From Candidatus Melainabacteria bacterium (GTDB taxonomy: Bacteria; Cyanobacteriota; Vampirovibrionia; Obscuribacterales; Obscuribacteraceae), in NCBI GenBank assembly GCA_027451745.1, contig DAIDIP010000015.1, positions 27,445 through 91,444 on the forward strand: a stretch of DNA of 64,000 nt, written 5' to 3'. Positions 27,801-37,106 of the stretch are shown one piece after another. Made by a program: the position numbers and the translations under genes. Within the stretch, counting starts at the first letter, position 1. Each line of letters begins with the position of its first letter. Under the pieces are notes generated by a model. It worked only from the letters and a program-made list of their open reading frames with translations, did not search any database and was not told the origin of the DNA.

Positions 27801-27941
27801 AGTAAATTCGGGATAGGCTTCAGTATCTAGATTGGCATGGGCCCAAATACCACCAGCAATTATTATTATGATTGCAAGAATGCTCAACCACCTACGACGA
27901 TAGAATAGTTCGATAGCATCATTTAGTAATCTGGTAAACAT
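24834..27941 (-). CDS. CzcA-type heavy-metal RND efflux pump
   Basis: About 1035 residues from ATG 27941 (MFTRLL); the TTG at 27977 only adds a tail. It has twelve membrane segments and two large periplasmic loops. TM4 carries DFGIIVDGAVVMVEN with Asp397, Asp403 and Glu410. This matches the published HME1 signature (DFGX3DGAX3VEN) for divalent ions such as Zn, Co or Cd. Motifs PEFTAPTVRI and GSEFLPALDEGNIW are typical of the family. It heads a leftward operon of pump, membrane-fusion protein, small secreted protein and three TolC proteins. Metal specificity is inferred from the motif only. Confidence 0.9.
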   Translation of the reverse strand: MFTRLLNDAIELFYRRRWLSILAIIIIIAGGIWAHANLDTEAYPEFTAPTVRIITLAPGKGSEDVERLITIPLEKELNAIPKETGMRSISILGLSVITIVFEDDSNQLQNRQQVLERIAQADLPDYASPSLDPDSGGIGEIYRYTLESKYFSPMTRKSIQNWQLERTFKQIPGVIDVIGFGGPSKTFQVNIDANKLVSFGIPLTQVFQAIQNSNATTGGNYIENNGRAYVIRGIGLLTNVDDIERVVVSSTADGTPVRIKDIATVNIGPGIRLGQFGKNDDDDALEGIVLMRRGANASKVIERLYKKLPDIRDSLPDDIKLVKLYDRQELVNHTLETVFHNVLDGILLVVILLIFFLFDLTSGLIASVTIPLSLCLAFMLLSTFHIAANLLSLGAIDFGIIVDGAVVMVENAFSRLCVLPANATIAERKELVLKCAQQVGSPILFSVTIIMAAFLPIFSFEGVAGKLFRPLVFTMNFNLLGAIISALFIIPTLIGIFLVRRKLSHRVSPIIQFAYSIYKPILSWSLRNTKLVIAGALLSLVLTAFLAANVGSEFLPALDEGNIWIRATVLPTSISLEQAVKIAKRLRMIIGSFPEINNVTSQTGCPDDGTDPNLFSNIELFLDIKPANQWRPEFHQNKAELIKAINKKLSVVSNVLFYFSQYIQDNVDEAIAGAKGTLAIKIYGPDVAVLQTLGDQIADVVSRVPGLVDVINNQQMGQPEYLINIDRDQASRYGVNVSDMKNLVDTAIGGKVATRLIDGEKRFPVLVRFAKEYRNTEHALDNILIDPPGPIGPVPLSQMSSIKYGYGPAFITRERNSRVMYVRINLRGRDLGSAVREAKRKIAQQVKIPEGYKMVWAGQSQFLEEANQRLMLIVPCTLLLIYLILLAAFGSHKNALLIMCGVPLAGLGGVSALLLSKTYFSVSAAVGFIALSGVAVQNGVILISHINQLRKTENLSVFEAAHQGALDRMRPVLMTATVAMLGLLPAALSNGIGAQSQKPFAIVIIGGLLSATALTLVVLPAIYTLIENNSKRISS

Positions 27942-28369
27942 TGAGATGGGTATCCAGTGGAAGTAAAGGAGAAGCAAGCTACCAGTTGTGGCTGCTATAT
28001 CAAATCGTTTAAATGTGTATATAGTAGCTACAGTAGCTCATTCTCATAAGCTTGACAGGGAAGATGTTCTCTTGCATTGAGTCATTTTCATATGACTAAT
28101 AAAGTGTCAGATCTGTTTTGTGTCTATTAAACTAGCTTTGTGGAGATTTTGTGAATTTGACGGAAGAATTTTCTCAATTAGCAGAATTTTTGTAAGACTT
28201 GGTATAGTTGGGCCGGTAAAGAATTTTTGCGTAGAATTGCTTCTTAAGTTATCAGCTTGAGGTTGATCTTTTCTTGTGTATGTGGCACCTTGATAATAGA
28301 AGGGCTTATCTTTGTGGAAGAGGATTGAAAAATTTAGATGATGACGATAAGGCGGACTACTTAAGACCA
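27942..28369. promoter_or_regulatory. Divergent intergenic region between two metal-efflux operons
   Basis: About 430 bases without a convincing gene; both efflux operons must start transcription here. The one ordered element I see is the 13-base palindrome AGCTACAGTAGCT at 28026-28038, about 85 bases from the leftward pump's start, a possible operator. No regulator gene (ArsR, MerR or two-component) is nearby. Short open frames in this stretch overlap in conflicting directions and lack ribosome-binding sites. Confidence 0.4.
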
Positions 28370-29683
28370 ATGAACATATTTCGTCAATATATATTTTTAG
28401 TATTTATAGTACTCTTGCCAAGTTTTTCTTTGTCAGGCTGTGACAAGACTCAAAAAACTGTTGACAATACCCTGCGCATTAAGCAGCTTAGAGCAGCTGA
28501 TCCAGGTGACAATATTGTTCAAATTAGCCCAGAGGCAGCAACCGCCATAAGTTTAACTTGTGACAAAGCCGACATACGCACTGTTGATTTTACTGTTAAG
28601 ACTACCGGTGAAGTTTTGGCTAATGCTAATTTAACTACACATGTTAATTCGCCTGTTACAGGACGAATAACTGAAGTTATGGCGGCGGTTGGTGAGCATG
28701 TGGTGGTTGGTCAGAAATTGTTGATGATTAGAAGTCAGGATATTGAACAAGCAGAGTCGGACTTATTACAAAGCCAAGCTCAAGTGAGGGCAGACTTAAA
28801 GCGTGATTTACTAGAAATTGACTCTGATATAGAACAAGGGCAAGCACAAATAAGATTTTCACAAAGTACTTATTTGCGAGTCAAAGGCTTGCTTGAAGAA
28901 AAGATTGCTTCTCGTGCTGATTTTGAAGCTGCCCGCACTCAGTATGAAAAAGATCGCATAACTCTTGATGCTTTAAATACTAAAAGGCAAGCAACTGTTA
29001 GTTTGTCTGCTGAAAGAATGAGACTGCTTACTGAGCCGATTAAACAAAAACTGAGATTATTTGGGGTTGCCGAAGACGATGTAAGCAGAATCATGAAGAG
29101 TGGGGAAATAGAACCAATAGTTCCTGTAGTTTCTCCTGAATCAGGGTTAGTTGTTGAGCGATTGGTTAATGTTGGCGAGTTGGTTGATCCGAGTAAATCA
29201 CTTTTTACCATTGCTGATTTTCACAATGTTTGGTTAAAGGCAGATGTTTATGAGAAAGACGTATCTAAGGTAACCGAAGGACAACCAATTCAATTGACAC
29301 TAGAAAGTTTTCCCGGAGAGACATTTTTAGGAAAATTGAATTATGTTGCTGATTCAATTAACTCAGACACTAGAACTTTATCGGTTAGGGCAGAGGTGGC
29401 TAATCCTGGTCTCAAACTGAAACCGAAAATGTTTGCAAAAATGACTATTCTGGTGGGTGCCCAGCAAGTTTTGACAGTGCCAAAAGAAGCAGTACAAGAT
29501 ACTGATACATGTAAAGTAGTCTATATTCCCGAGGGTGATAATTGTTTTCGGGAACAAAAGGTTGAGTTGGGCGGAGAAACTGGAAAATATTTTGAAGTGT
29601 TGAAGGGGCTTCATCCTGGTGAAACTGTTGTAACTAAGGGTAGTTTTGATCTGCGTTCAGAAGCGCTTAAAGAGTCTGAATAA
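28370..29683 (+). CDS. Membrane-fusion protein of the second CzcB-type system, lipoprotein
   Basis: About 437 residues from ATG 28370; 32 upstream codons in frame are not protein-like. The signal ends in the lipobox LSGC (Cys19). The HlyD plan is visible: VLANANLTTHVNSPVTGRI, an alpha-hairpin (about 110-200), VSPESGLVVERLVNVGEL and VWLKADVYEKDVSKV. It is paralogous to the 23560-24837 protein. Its stop and the RND start share one base (TAATG), so translation is coupled. Confidence 0.9.
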   Translation: MNIFRQYIFLVFIVLLPSFSLSGCDKTQKTVDNTLRIKQLRAADPGDNIVQISPEAATAISLTCDKADIRTVDFTVKTTGEVLANANLTTHVNSPVTGRITEVMAAVGEHVVVGQKLLMIRSQDIEQAESDLLQSQAQVRADLKRDLLEIDSDIEQGQAQIRFSQSTYLRVKGLLEEKIASRADFEAARTQYEKDRITLDALNTKRQATVSLSAERMRLLTEPIKQKLRLFGVAEDDVSRIMKSGEIEPIVPVVSPESGLVVERLVNVGELVDPSKSLFTIADFHNVWLKADVYEKDVSKVTEGQPIQLTLESFPGETFLGKLNYVADSINSDTRTLSVRAEVANPGLKLKPKMFAKMTILVGAQQVLTVPKEAVQDTDTCKVVYIPEGDNCFREQKVELGGETGKYFEVLKGLHPGETVVTKGSFDLRSEALKESE

Positions 29684-32600
29684 TGATTTTGAAATTGTTG
29701 CAAAATCGTGGCATTGTGGTTGGCTTTGTGCTTGTGCTGCTGTGTGCTGGTTTCTATGCGCATGAGAAACTGCCTCTGGAGGCCTATCCAGATGTAGCAA
29801 ATATGCAAGTGCGTGTGATAACTCAGATACCAGGTAAAGCCGCTGAGGAAGTGGAACGTTTAGTAACAATACCATTAGAAAAAGAACTAAATGGTATTCC
29901 TCATGCCGACCCACCGAGATCTGTTTCAATTTTTGGTCTTTCAGTGATCACGGTTACTTTTGATGATGGCGTACCCTCTTATGTTGCTAGACAGCAGGTG
30001 TTAGAGAAAATCAATCAGGCTGGTATACCAAGTAACGTTCAACCTCAACTCGATCCAGATTCCAGTCCGGTAGGTGAAATATATCGCTATACCGTAGAGG
30101 GTAAGGAATGGTCTCCAGCTGCGCGAAAAGAGTGGCAGGATTGGTATTTGGTGCGCAAATTCAAGTCTGTGCAAGGTGTTGTGGATGTGACCGGTTTTGG
30201 TGGTCCAACAAAAGCATATTTAGTTGAAATTGATCCAGATAGATTGCGAGCTTTGAACCTTTCTCAAGCTCAAGTAATGAATGCCATTGCAAATTCAAAT
30301 GGTTCCACAGGCGGTAGTTATATAGTTCAGAATGGACAAGACTATATGGTGAGAGGTCTTGGACTTTTGCATTCAATGGACGATATTGGCAATGTAGTTA
30401 TTTCGTCGACTCCTCAGGGCATACCAATCTTAGTTAAAGACGTGGCCAAAGTACGTGTTGGTGAGCGAGTACGTTTGGGGCAGGTGGGTAAAAATGAAGA
30501 CGATGATTCTGTAGAGGGCATCGTTTTAATGCGTAGAGGAGAGAATCCGTCTACAGCTGTTGATAATTTACAAGAAGCCTGGAAGGACATACAAAAGGGA
30601 CTGCCTCCTGGTATGCAATTAGTGCCACTATACGACAGGCTCGCGCTTGTTCGGAAAACTTCAGAAACAATATCACATAATGTTGCTGAGGGGATATTCC
30701 TCGTTGTAGTAATCTTGGTGTTGTATCTGTTTCAGATCCGCAGTGCTCTAATTGCTGCTGCTGCTATACCTTTAGCTTTAGCAACAGCTATGGTGCTTCT
30801 GAATATATTTCATATGCCGGCAAATTTACTTTCTCTTGGCGCTATTGATTTCGGTATTATTGTTGATGCTTCTATTATCATGGTTGAAAATATTATTCGG
30901 CATTTAGCCTATCTTGAGCAAAAAGGCGTTAAGAGAAAAGACGACGTACTGACGACAATTTATAATGCAGCTACAGAAGTAGCTAGACCGATTCTTTTTG
31001 CCACGACAATTATTGTTCTTACTTTTTTACCTGTTTTTACCTTTGAAAAAGTGGAAGGTAAACTGTTTCGCCCTTTAGCGTATATCATGAATTTTCACTT
31101 GTTGGGTGGTGTGGTGGCAGCAATGTTTGTGGTTCCAATACTATGTTATATAGTATTTAGTCGCAAACTGCCTTCTGATAGAGAAAGTCCTATTATGCAT
31201 AGGGCCGTTGCTCTTTATAAACCGTTGCTTAGCTGGTCAATAAATAATAGGGTAAAGGTAGCTATCATAGGGCTAGCAGCAATTTTGTTTTCTATTTTTG
31301 GCTTTTGCATTATGGGTGCAGAATTTTTGCCTGAACTTGAAGAAGGCAATATCTGGTTGAGAGTAACAATATTGCCAACTAGTGTCTCTCTGGATCAGTC
31401 CGTAAGTTTGGCAAAAGATATTCGAAAAACTCTGCGCAGCTATTCTGAGGTAACGAATGTAGTTAGCCAGGTAGGTACTCCAGATGATGGGACCGATCCA
31501 AATAACTATAGCAATATCGAATTTTTTGTTGACCTAAAACCACAAAACGAATGGGAATCTAAGTACAAAACCAAGCAAGATTTAGTCAATGATATGAATG
31601 ATCGTTTGCTAACGGAGAAGCCAGGTTTGCTCTATAACTTTTCACAATACATCAAAGATAATATGGATGAAGCTATTGCTGGGGTGAAAGGAGAGTTGGG
31701 GATAAAGATTTATGGACCAGATCTGAATATAGACTCCGAATTAGGCAGACAAGTACAAAGATTGGTGGAAAAGGTGCCTGGTATGGTTGATGTGGCATGC
31801 GACAAAATTCTTGGACAACCGCAATTACTTATTGATATTGATAGAGAAAAAGCAGCTCGATACGGTGTAAATACATCTGATATTTTGGATATTGTAGAAA
31901 CTTCAATTGGTGGAAAAGTAATTACAGAATTGATTGATGGGGAAAGGCGTTTTGCAGTTCTAATACGTTATCAAAAGAACTATCGTGATGAAGTCAGTGA
32001 ATTGGGAAATATATTAGTATCAACACCCTCAGGTATGCGCATACCGCTTTCGCAGTTGGCTGATATTAAAGAAGGTCACGGTGCAACAGCAATTTTGCGA
32101 GATAAGAATGAACGGCGAGTGGCTATAAAAGCTAATATTCGTGGACGAGATTTAGTGTCGGCTGTGCATGAAGCTCAGAGCCTGGTAGAGAAGCATGTGA
32201 AATTACCCGAAGGTTATCGTATTACGTGGGCAGGTCAGTTTGAACGAGCTCAGCATGCATTGGGACGATTGCTTATTATTATTCCGATTACTTTACTTTT
32301 GATCTTCGGTTTATTATATATGGCATTTGGTTCAGCCCGAGTAGCATTACTGGTAATGCTTACCGTGCCGCTGGCTACTCCTGGGGCAGTACTTGCTTTA
32401 CTGCTCACACGCACACACTTTAGTATTTCTGCCGGGGTGGGCTTTATCGCTTTATCAGGTGTGGCTGTGCAAAATGGTGTGATTCTGGTATCGCTAGTCA
32501 ATCAGCTATTGGCGGAGGGCTTAAGTTTGAAGGACGCCATTGCCCGTAGTGCGTTAACTAGAATGAAACCTGCTCTTATGACTACCACTGTTGCTGTTGT

Positions 32601-32820
32601 AGGCTTGATACCGGCAGCACTTTCTACTGCTATTGGTGCGCAAAGTCAAAGACCATTTGCTATTGTTATTGTTGGTGGTTTGATACCTGGGATATTGCTC
32701 TCTTTAATGGTTCTACCAGCCATGTACGAATTTTTTCTTAAAGGTTTTCCAAGACGTGACTATAAATTCGAAGGTTTCAAAACTGGCACTTTTAATGTAT
32801 TGAAAAGTCCTGACGAATAA
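29683..32820 (+). CDS. CzcA-type heavy-metal RND efflux pump (second system)
   Basis: 1045 residues with the usual twelve helices. TM4 reads DFGIIVDASIIMVEN (Asp389, Asp395, Glu402). The two acidic residues of the divalent class are kept, but DGA is replaced by DAS, which may shift metal preference relative to the first pump. Conserved blocks LEAYPDVANMQVRV, GAEFLPELEEGNIWLR and GVAVQNGVILVS are present. No outer-membrane gene follows on this strand; a TolC gene lies just beyond on the opposite strand. Confidence 0.9.
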   Translation: MILKLLQNRGIVVGFVLVLLCAGFYAHEKLPLEAYPDVANMQVRVITQIPGKAAEEVERLVTIPLEKELNGIPHADPPRSVSIFGLSVITVTFDDGVPSYVARQQVLEKINQAGIPSNVQPQLDPDSSPVGEIYRYTVEGKEWSPAARKEWQDWYLVRKFKSVQGVVDVTGFGGPTKAYLVEIDPDRLRALNLSQAQVMNAIANSNGSTGGSYIVQNGQDYMVRGLGLLHSMDDIGNVVISSTPQGIPILVKDVAKVRVGERVRLGQVGKNEDDDSVEGIVLMRRGENPSTAVDNLQEAWKDIQKGLPPGMQLVPLYDRLALVRKTSETISHNVAEGIFLVVVILVLYLFQIRSALIAAAAIPLALATAMVLLNIFHMPANLLSLGAIDFGIIVDASIIMVENIIRHLAYLEQKGVKRKDDVLTTIYNAATEVARPILFATTIIVLTFLPVFTFEKVEGKLFRPLAYIMNFHLLGGVVAAMFVVPILCYIVFSRKLPSDRESPIMHRAVALYKPLLSWSINNRVKVAIIGLAAILFSIFGFCIMGAEFLPELEEGNIWLRVTILPTSVSLDQSVSLAKDIRKTLRSYSEVTNVVSQVGTPDDGTDPNNYSNIEFFVDLKPQNEWESKYKTKQDLVNDMNDRLLTEKPGLLYNFSQYIKDNMDEAIAGVKGELGIKIYGPDLNIDSELGRQVQRLVEKVPGMVDVACDKILGQPQLLIDIDREKAARYGVNTSDILDIVETSIGGKVITELIDGERRFAVLIRYQKNYRDEVSELGNILVSTPSGMRIPLSQLADIKEGHGATAILRDKNERRVAIKANIRGRDLVSAVHEAQSLVEKHVKLPEGYRITWAGQFERAQHALGRLLIIIPITLLLIFGLLYMAFGSARVALLVMLTVPLATPGAVLALLLTRTHFSISAGVGFIALSGVAVQNGVILVSLVNQLLAEGLSLKDAIARSALTRMKPALMTTTVAVVGLIPAALSTAIGAQSQRPFAIVIVGGLIPGILLSLMVLPAMYEFFLKGFPRRDYKFEGFKTGTFNVLKSPDE

Positions 32821-32913
32821 GAAGGAAGTGCTTTTCTTTTGCGCATTAGCTGTGGCATTAACTGTTTCATTGTTATTTTAGTTGGCGTACTGAGTATGCC
32901 ATCAGTTCAGAAT

Positions 32914-33750
32914 TTAGGGGACGGATGATGAGATTGATGGAGTTGCTGGGGTTAGAAATGGAGCTTCGGTTCTTAAGCCATTGGTGTGGAGGTGGTTGTA
33001 GAGCAGCCCAAGGACAAGGAAGGGAGTCATTTGGCCGATCTCGATAGTGTTTATTAATGTACCTATGGCAATCAATTTACTTTTGCTAAGGTCTCCATCT
33101 CCATGTTTCTTTTGCAAAGTCCGACCCAAAGCAGTTAGACTAAATTGACGGTTTGTCTGTATAAGGCTTACATTATTGGCCTCGGCTTCGTAAGTCTCCC
33201 CTGCTCGTACTCCATCTGACAGGCTTCCAGCCAACCTGAAACGAAAAGAGTGTGGTGAGTCTATATCTTTGATAATGGAAATTGGTATTTTCTGATATTG
33301 CCCGGAAGTATTGCGGATTAAAACTAGATCATTGTCAACTGAGACAATTTGTCCGATAAATTCATTGGTATCTGTGCTGATAGTCTCCTGAAAAACTAGA
33401 GTAGATAAATAAGATAACCAATCACCCTTACAAAAGTAGACTATTCCAGCAATCTCGAATTTATTTCTATCCAATGTCTGTTGTATATTGATTACCGGTC
33501 CCGATAGAACTGTATAGTGATCGAATTGAAATTCATCGACAGTCGACACTTCAGCCCAATTTCCTTTGATCTTGAATCGTCCTTGCGGTATGTTGATCGA
33601 TCCTAATTTTTCAAGAGGCATTTTAGCTGTAAGTGAGCCGCTGTTACCAATGATGTTCGGGCTGAAAGTGATTGGAAAAGCTTGAGATTCTGTAGGCAGA
33701 AAGACAAACTGGGCAAGTATGATGCTCAAAACAAATGTTAAAATTCTCAT
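32914..33750 (-). CDS. Secreted protein of unknown function, paired with a tolC-like gene
   Basis: 278 residues with a signal peptide ending at SQA (residue 24). The N-terminal half is beta-rich (RFKIKGNWAEVSTVDEFQF, IAGIVYFCKGDWLSYLSTLV). A middle block (FIGQIVSVDNDLVLIRNTSG) looks like a small barrel, and there is one hydrophobic segment near 235-250. AAGGAG precedes the ATG. The tolC-like gene ends 18 bases upstream, so the two probably share a transcript. No family recognised. Confidence 0.65.
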   Translation of the reverse strand: MRILTFVLSIILAQFVFLPTESQAFPITFSPNIIGNSGSLTAKMPLEKLGSINIPQGRFKIKGNWAEVSTVDEFQFDHYTVLSGPVINIQQTLDRNKFEIAGIVYFCKGDWLSYLSTLVFQETISTDTNEFIGQIVSVDNDLVLIRNTSGQYQKIPISIIKDIDSPHSFRFRLAGSLSDGVRAGETYEAEANNVSLIQTNRQFSLTALGRTLQKKHGDGDLSKSKLIAIGTLINTIEIGQMTPFLVLGLLYNHLHTNGLRTEAPFLTPATPSISSSVP

Positions 33751-33768
33751 GGTGAATGCTCCTTGTTA

Positions 33769-35184
33769 TTAATCATCTAGAGGGATGCCAATTGACTGTT
33801 CCAGGTCGGTATAAGCTTGTTGATATGAGGTGATGGCATCTAGATATTGACTGCGTACTTGCACATTAGCTTGCTGCGCCTGCAAAGTAGACGTAATATC
33901 GGATTGTCCCACTTCATAACTGCGTCTGGCAAGACGAGCTACTTCTGCTGAATCATCAAGGACATGTTCGCGATAGGTGCGAATTCTGTCTCGTGCTGCT
34001 ACCAGGTTTTTGTAGGCAGAAGAGACATCAGCTACAACTTGATTACGTTGTCCGTCGTACTGCAAATAGAATTGTCGTGCCGTAGCTTTTAGTCTGGCAA
34101 TATCCCCCTGCTTAAAATCGTACGCCGGTATCTGAATAGGAGCAACAACGTAAAAACCAACTAACTTTGGACCGGGGGATGGATTGCCAGTTCGTGACTG
34201 CCCGACGCTAAACGGTTGGTCTGGAAATACATTACCGTAAGTGACTCGCAGCTGTGTTTTGGTTAGTGCGAGTTGTTGTTTGATTACTTTCAGTTCCCAT
34301 CTGTTTTGCAGAGCCGTTGAGACGAAATAACCCAGCGTAGGCAAAGGCTCGGTAAAATCAGGCAGAAAATCACTTTTCGCAGCCTTCAATTCAAAAGGAG
34401 GAAGTTTTGGAACCTCTATATCTCCTTCTGCTGGGCGACCTAGCATGATATTGAGTTGTTGTTTGGCACGCTCTACTCTAGTTTGCCCCTGCTGTTGATC
34501 TATTTTACTTTGAGACAGTAATAATCTGGCCTTAAGCACATCTAGCTCTGGTACAGCCCCGGCCTCAAATCTTCTCACGGTAACCTGCATGAGTTTGTCC
34601 GTCAGATTTACAATATCGTTGAGAGTTTTATATGTCGCTTCAGCAACAATAACCTCTGTGTAAGCGCGCCTAAGGTCATTACGAAAACCCCATAAGCTAT
34701 TCAATACTTCTGATTTAGTCTCTTGATACTGTGCTTTTGCTGCTAACAGTCTGAAAACAATTTTCCAAGGTGGGCTGAAAGTCAGATCAGTTCCTACGCG
34801 GCGAGTGAGTTCAGCAATAACCCCATTCTCATAATGGAAGGTGGGATTAGTTGTAGCCGTTGCTGCCCAATAGCCAGCTTTGGAAATATCTAATAAAGCA
34901 CGCACCGCAGCGGTACGCGGACTGTTCATGAGTCCTTCGTTATATGCTGCTTTTAAATCTAAGATAGGCGTGGATTCACTGTCTGCTTTGCTAATCTCTC
35001 CTGTAATACGAACACCCTGTGGTTTGAGTAGATACTGTGCTTCGGTTCCTGTTTGTAATTCTTTTTTAATTTCCTTGGCTCGTTGTGTGTCCGAATACAA
35101 TATTGCCGGCATTTCTGCAGCCAGACACAGGGATGCTTGGCAGGCTGCACCCGCTACTAGAAAGAGGCGAAAGAATCTAAGCAT
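33769..35184 (-). CDS. TolC-family outer-membrane efflux protein (second system)
   Basis: 471 residues, signal peptide ending near CLAA. The two TolC repeats are visible (YTEVIVAEATYKTLNDIVN; ARRSYEVGQSDITSTLQAQQ; YTDLEQSIGIPLDD). It is more distant from the three tandem TolC proteins than they are from each other and lacks their TLAKAQRIPN stretch. It probably serves the rightward RND pump, although transcribed toward it from the far side. Confidence 0.88.
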   Translation of the reverse strand: MLRFFRLFLVAGAACQASLCLAAEMPAILYSDTQRAKEIKKELQTGTEAQYLLKPQGVRITGEISKADSESTPILDLKAAYNEGLMNSPRTAAVRALLDISKAGYWAATATTNPTFHYENGVIAELTRRVGTDLTFSPPWKIVFRLLAAKAQYQETKSEVLNSLWGFRNDLRRAYTEVIVAEATYKTLNDIVNLTDKLMQVTVRRFEAGAVPELDVLKARLLLSQSKIDQQQGQTRVERAKQQLNIMLGRPAEGDIEVPKLPPFELKAAKSDFLPDFTEPLPTLGYFVSTALQNRWELKVIKQQLALTKTQLRVTYGNVFPDQPFSVGQSRTGNPSPGPKLVGFYVVAPIQIPAYDFKQGDIARLKATARQFYLQYDGQRNQVVADVSSAYKNLVAARDRIRTYREHVLDDSAEVARLARRSYEVGQSDITSTLQAQQANVQVRSQYLDAITSYQQAYTDLEQSIGIPLDD

Positions 35185-35377
35185 CGATGGTAACGTCCTT
35201 TAGTAATGCATTTTAAAGAACTGATCTCGACGGTCTGTTGACGACCCACTACGATCAGGACATGGTTATTATACTTCTAAGGCAATTGGCAGCTCGTGTA
35301 TCAAATGATTATCAGAGAAGTGGTGAATTCCATAAATGGGTAGAATTTGAGAATGAATCTATAGATGTAAAAAAATG

Positions 35378-36601
35378 TCATAGACAATTTTTGCCTGCCC
35401 AAACATATCTTTTTAAAAGTGGGGCGGGTCTAAATCTTTCGCCATAAGCGTGAAATAATGTTTCAATTTTCTTGAGACAGTTTTCTAGTCCGAATTCAAA
35501 AGCAAATTCTATTGGTCCTTTACGCATACCCAGAGCTGCTTTTAAAGCTGGATCGAGATCGCTGGGCGCAACAATATTTTCTTGTAAGGCAAGAAAGGCT
35601 TCATTGATCATTGGTAAGAATAATTGAATTGGTTCAAATTTTGCTAGCGTTGTACCGGTTTGAGAAGGTTGTGAAATTTTTAGTAAATTATCTAAGTCTG
35701 GGTTTATGCCGATTGGTTTGCGCTCGTCTTGCTTGTAAGCATAGAAACCAGCAAGCGTTTTTATACCTAACATTTTTCTATCGACCATTGTTTCAAGTAA
35801 ATCTGGAAATTGGAAGCGTTCGCCATACTCGTTATAGTTAAAACGGGCGACAGATAAACCAATATCGAGGCCATTCATATCGCGCAATTGTAGAGGACCA
35901 ATGGGCATGAGCAATTCACATGCTGCTTCGTCAATTGTTTTTACATCTGCAAGATCTGTTTGTAAGATATAGATTGCTTCATTCAAATAACGGCTTAGTA
36001 AACGATTGACTAAAAAAGATGCGCATTCTTGAACTTTAACTGGTAATTTGTGCAACTTGCGAACAATGTCCATTGATATTTCAGTGACACTCTCTGCAGT
36101 ATTTAGTCCTGGAATTACTTCTACCAAAGACATAATATGAGCTGGATTGAAAAAATGTAGACCAATTATTTGTTTTGGTCTATTAGTAAAAGAAGCAAGT
36201 TGACTGATGGACAAACTGGACGTATTGGTGGCAATTATTGTTTGCGGTTGACATGTTTTGTCTAAGTTCTGTAGTACTGACCGTTTGATTTCTATATCTT
36301 CATTTACTGCTTCTATAACTAAGTCTACGTTTTTTAAATCATCGTATTTAGAAACAGGCTCTATTAATTTGCGTTGTTTGGCTATTTCTAGACTTTTTTC
36401 TTGACTGTCTAATCGTTTATCTAGTGATGTGAACATTTTTTCTATGCGGGCTAACCCACTTTCCAAGGCAACAGAACAATTGTCCATTATTATTACGGGT
36501 ATGCCTAATTGGGTCATGGCGACAGCAATAGACGCACCCATATTGCCAGCGCCAACAATGCCGAGCGATGATATTTGACTAGTCTGATGGTTGATAGTCA
36601 A
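35378..36601 (-). CDS. 3-hydroxyacyl-CoA (3-hydroxybutyryl-CoA) dehydrogenase
   Basis: 407 residues. The NAD-binding motif is GIVGAGNMGASIA. The catalytic block is GLHFFNPAHIMSLVEVIPG, with the His and Glu of the 3HCDH family, followed by a C-terminal domain (LVNRLLSRYLNEAIYIL; INEAFLALQE) present twice, hence the length above the usual 290. It interconverts 3-hydroxyacyl-CoA and 3-ketoacyl-CoA. No FadA/enoyl hydratase partner is nearby. The start is TTG 36601 with GGGAG about ten bases upstream. Confidence 0.88.
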   Translation of the reverse strand: MTINHQTSQISSLGIVGAGNMGASIAVAMTQLGIPVIIMDNCSVALESGLARIEKMFTSLDKRLDSQEKSLEIAKQRKLIEPVSKYDDLKNVDLVIEAVNEDIEIKRSVLQNLDKTCQPQTIIATNTSSLSISQLASFTNRPKQIIGLHFFNPAHIMSLVEVIPGLNTAESVTEISMDIVRKLHKLPVKVQECASFLVNRLLSRYLNEAIYILQTDLADVKTIDEAACELLMPIGPLQLRDMNGLDIGLSVARFNYNEYGERFQFPDLLETMVDRKMLGIKTLAGFYAYKQDERKPIGINPDLDNLLKISQPSQTGTTLAKFEPIQLFLPMINEAFLALQENIVAPSDLDPALKAALGMRKGPIEFAFEFGLENCLKKIETLFHAYGERFRPAPLLKRYVWAGKNCL

Positions 36602-36641
36602 GTGATCGCTGCTCCCAATGTTTTATCTGGTTACCGAATGG

Positions 36642-37106
36642 TTATTTGGCCTTGACTGGTTCCGCTTGAGGGCTATTGATTAATTGATTGATAGCTTTGA
36701 GTCCATAGAGAAAACTATCAGCTCCCAATCCTACAATAACAGCTTTGGCGATAGCAGAAATGTAAGAGTGATGACGAAATTCTTCGCGTTGATAAATATT
36801 GGACATGTGTACTTCAACAACTGGTCTATTTACCGCGCTCAAAGCATCTGCAATTGCGATTGAAGTATGGGTGTAAGCGCCTGCATTAATAAGAATACCG
36901 TCTACAGTGAGAGCTGCTTCTTGGATTTTATCGATCAAATAGCCTTCATGATTTGATTGATAGATTTCAAGATCAATTTTTAACTCTGTAGCTAAATTTT
37001 TCAATTTACTTTTTAATTGGTCGAAAGTCACTGAACCATAAATATGTGGTTCACGAGCACCAATCATATTTAAGTTGGGCCCTATTAGTGTAAGAATTTT
37101 AGTCAG
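36642..37106 (-). CDS. aroQ: Type II 3-dehydroquinate dehydratase, apparent CTG start
   Basis: Dehydrates 3-dehydroquinate to 3-dehydroshikimate. The ATG at 37067 would remove the N-terminal strand with the GPNLN motif that every type II enzyme needs. In the same frame, the sequence upstream encodes TKILTLIGPNLNMIGAREP, and a CTG at 37104-37106 lies exactly seven bases after AAGGAG. I therefore start at this CTG, giving 154 residues, the normal size. Catalytic Arg/Tyr (REPHIYG), INAGAYTHTSIAI and EVHMSNIYQREEFRHHS are intact. It lies 28 bases after the DAHP synthase gene. Confidence 0.9.
   Translation of the reverse strand: MTKILTLIGPNLNMIGAREPHIYGSVTFDQLKSKLKNLATELKIDLEIYQSNHEGYLIDKIQEAALTVDGILINAGAYTHTSIAIADALSAVNRPVVEVHMSNIYQREEFRHHSYISAIAKAVIVGLGADSFLYGLKAINQLINSPQAEPVKAK

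Noticed and set aside
28107..28370. Leftward 87-codon ORF in the divergent efflux intergenic region
   Set aside because: It reads antisense through the most likely promoter region, has no ribosome-binding site and the product is low in recognisable structure.
32884..32900. Hairpin GGCGTAC/GTATGCC as terminator between convergent genes
   Set aside because: The stem is only 7 bp with a wobble, and no T-run follows on either strand.
35238..35447. Rightward 69-codon ORF beside the TolC gene
   Set aside because: It overlaps the 3' end of the hydroxyacyl-CoA dehydrogenase gene, has no ribosome-binding site and no protein-like composition.
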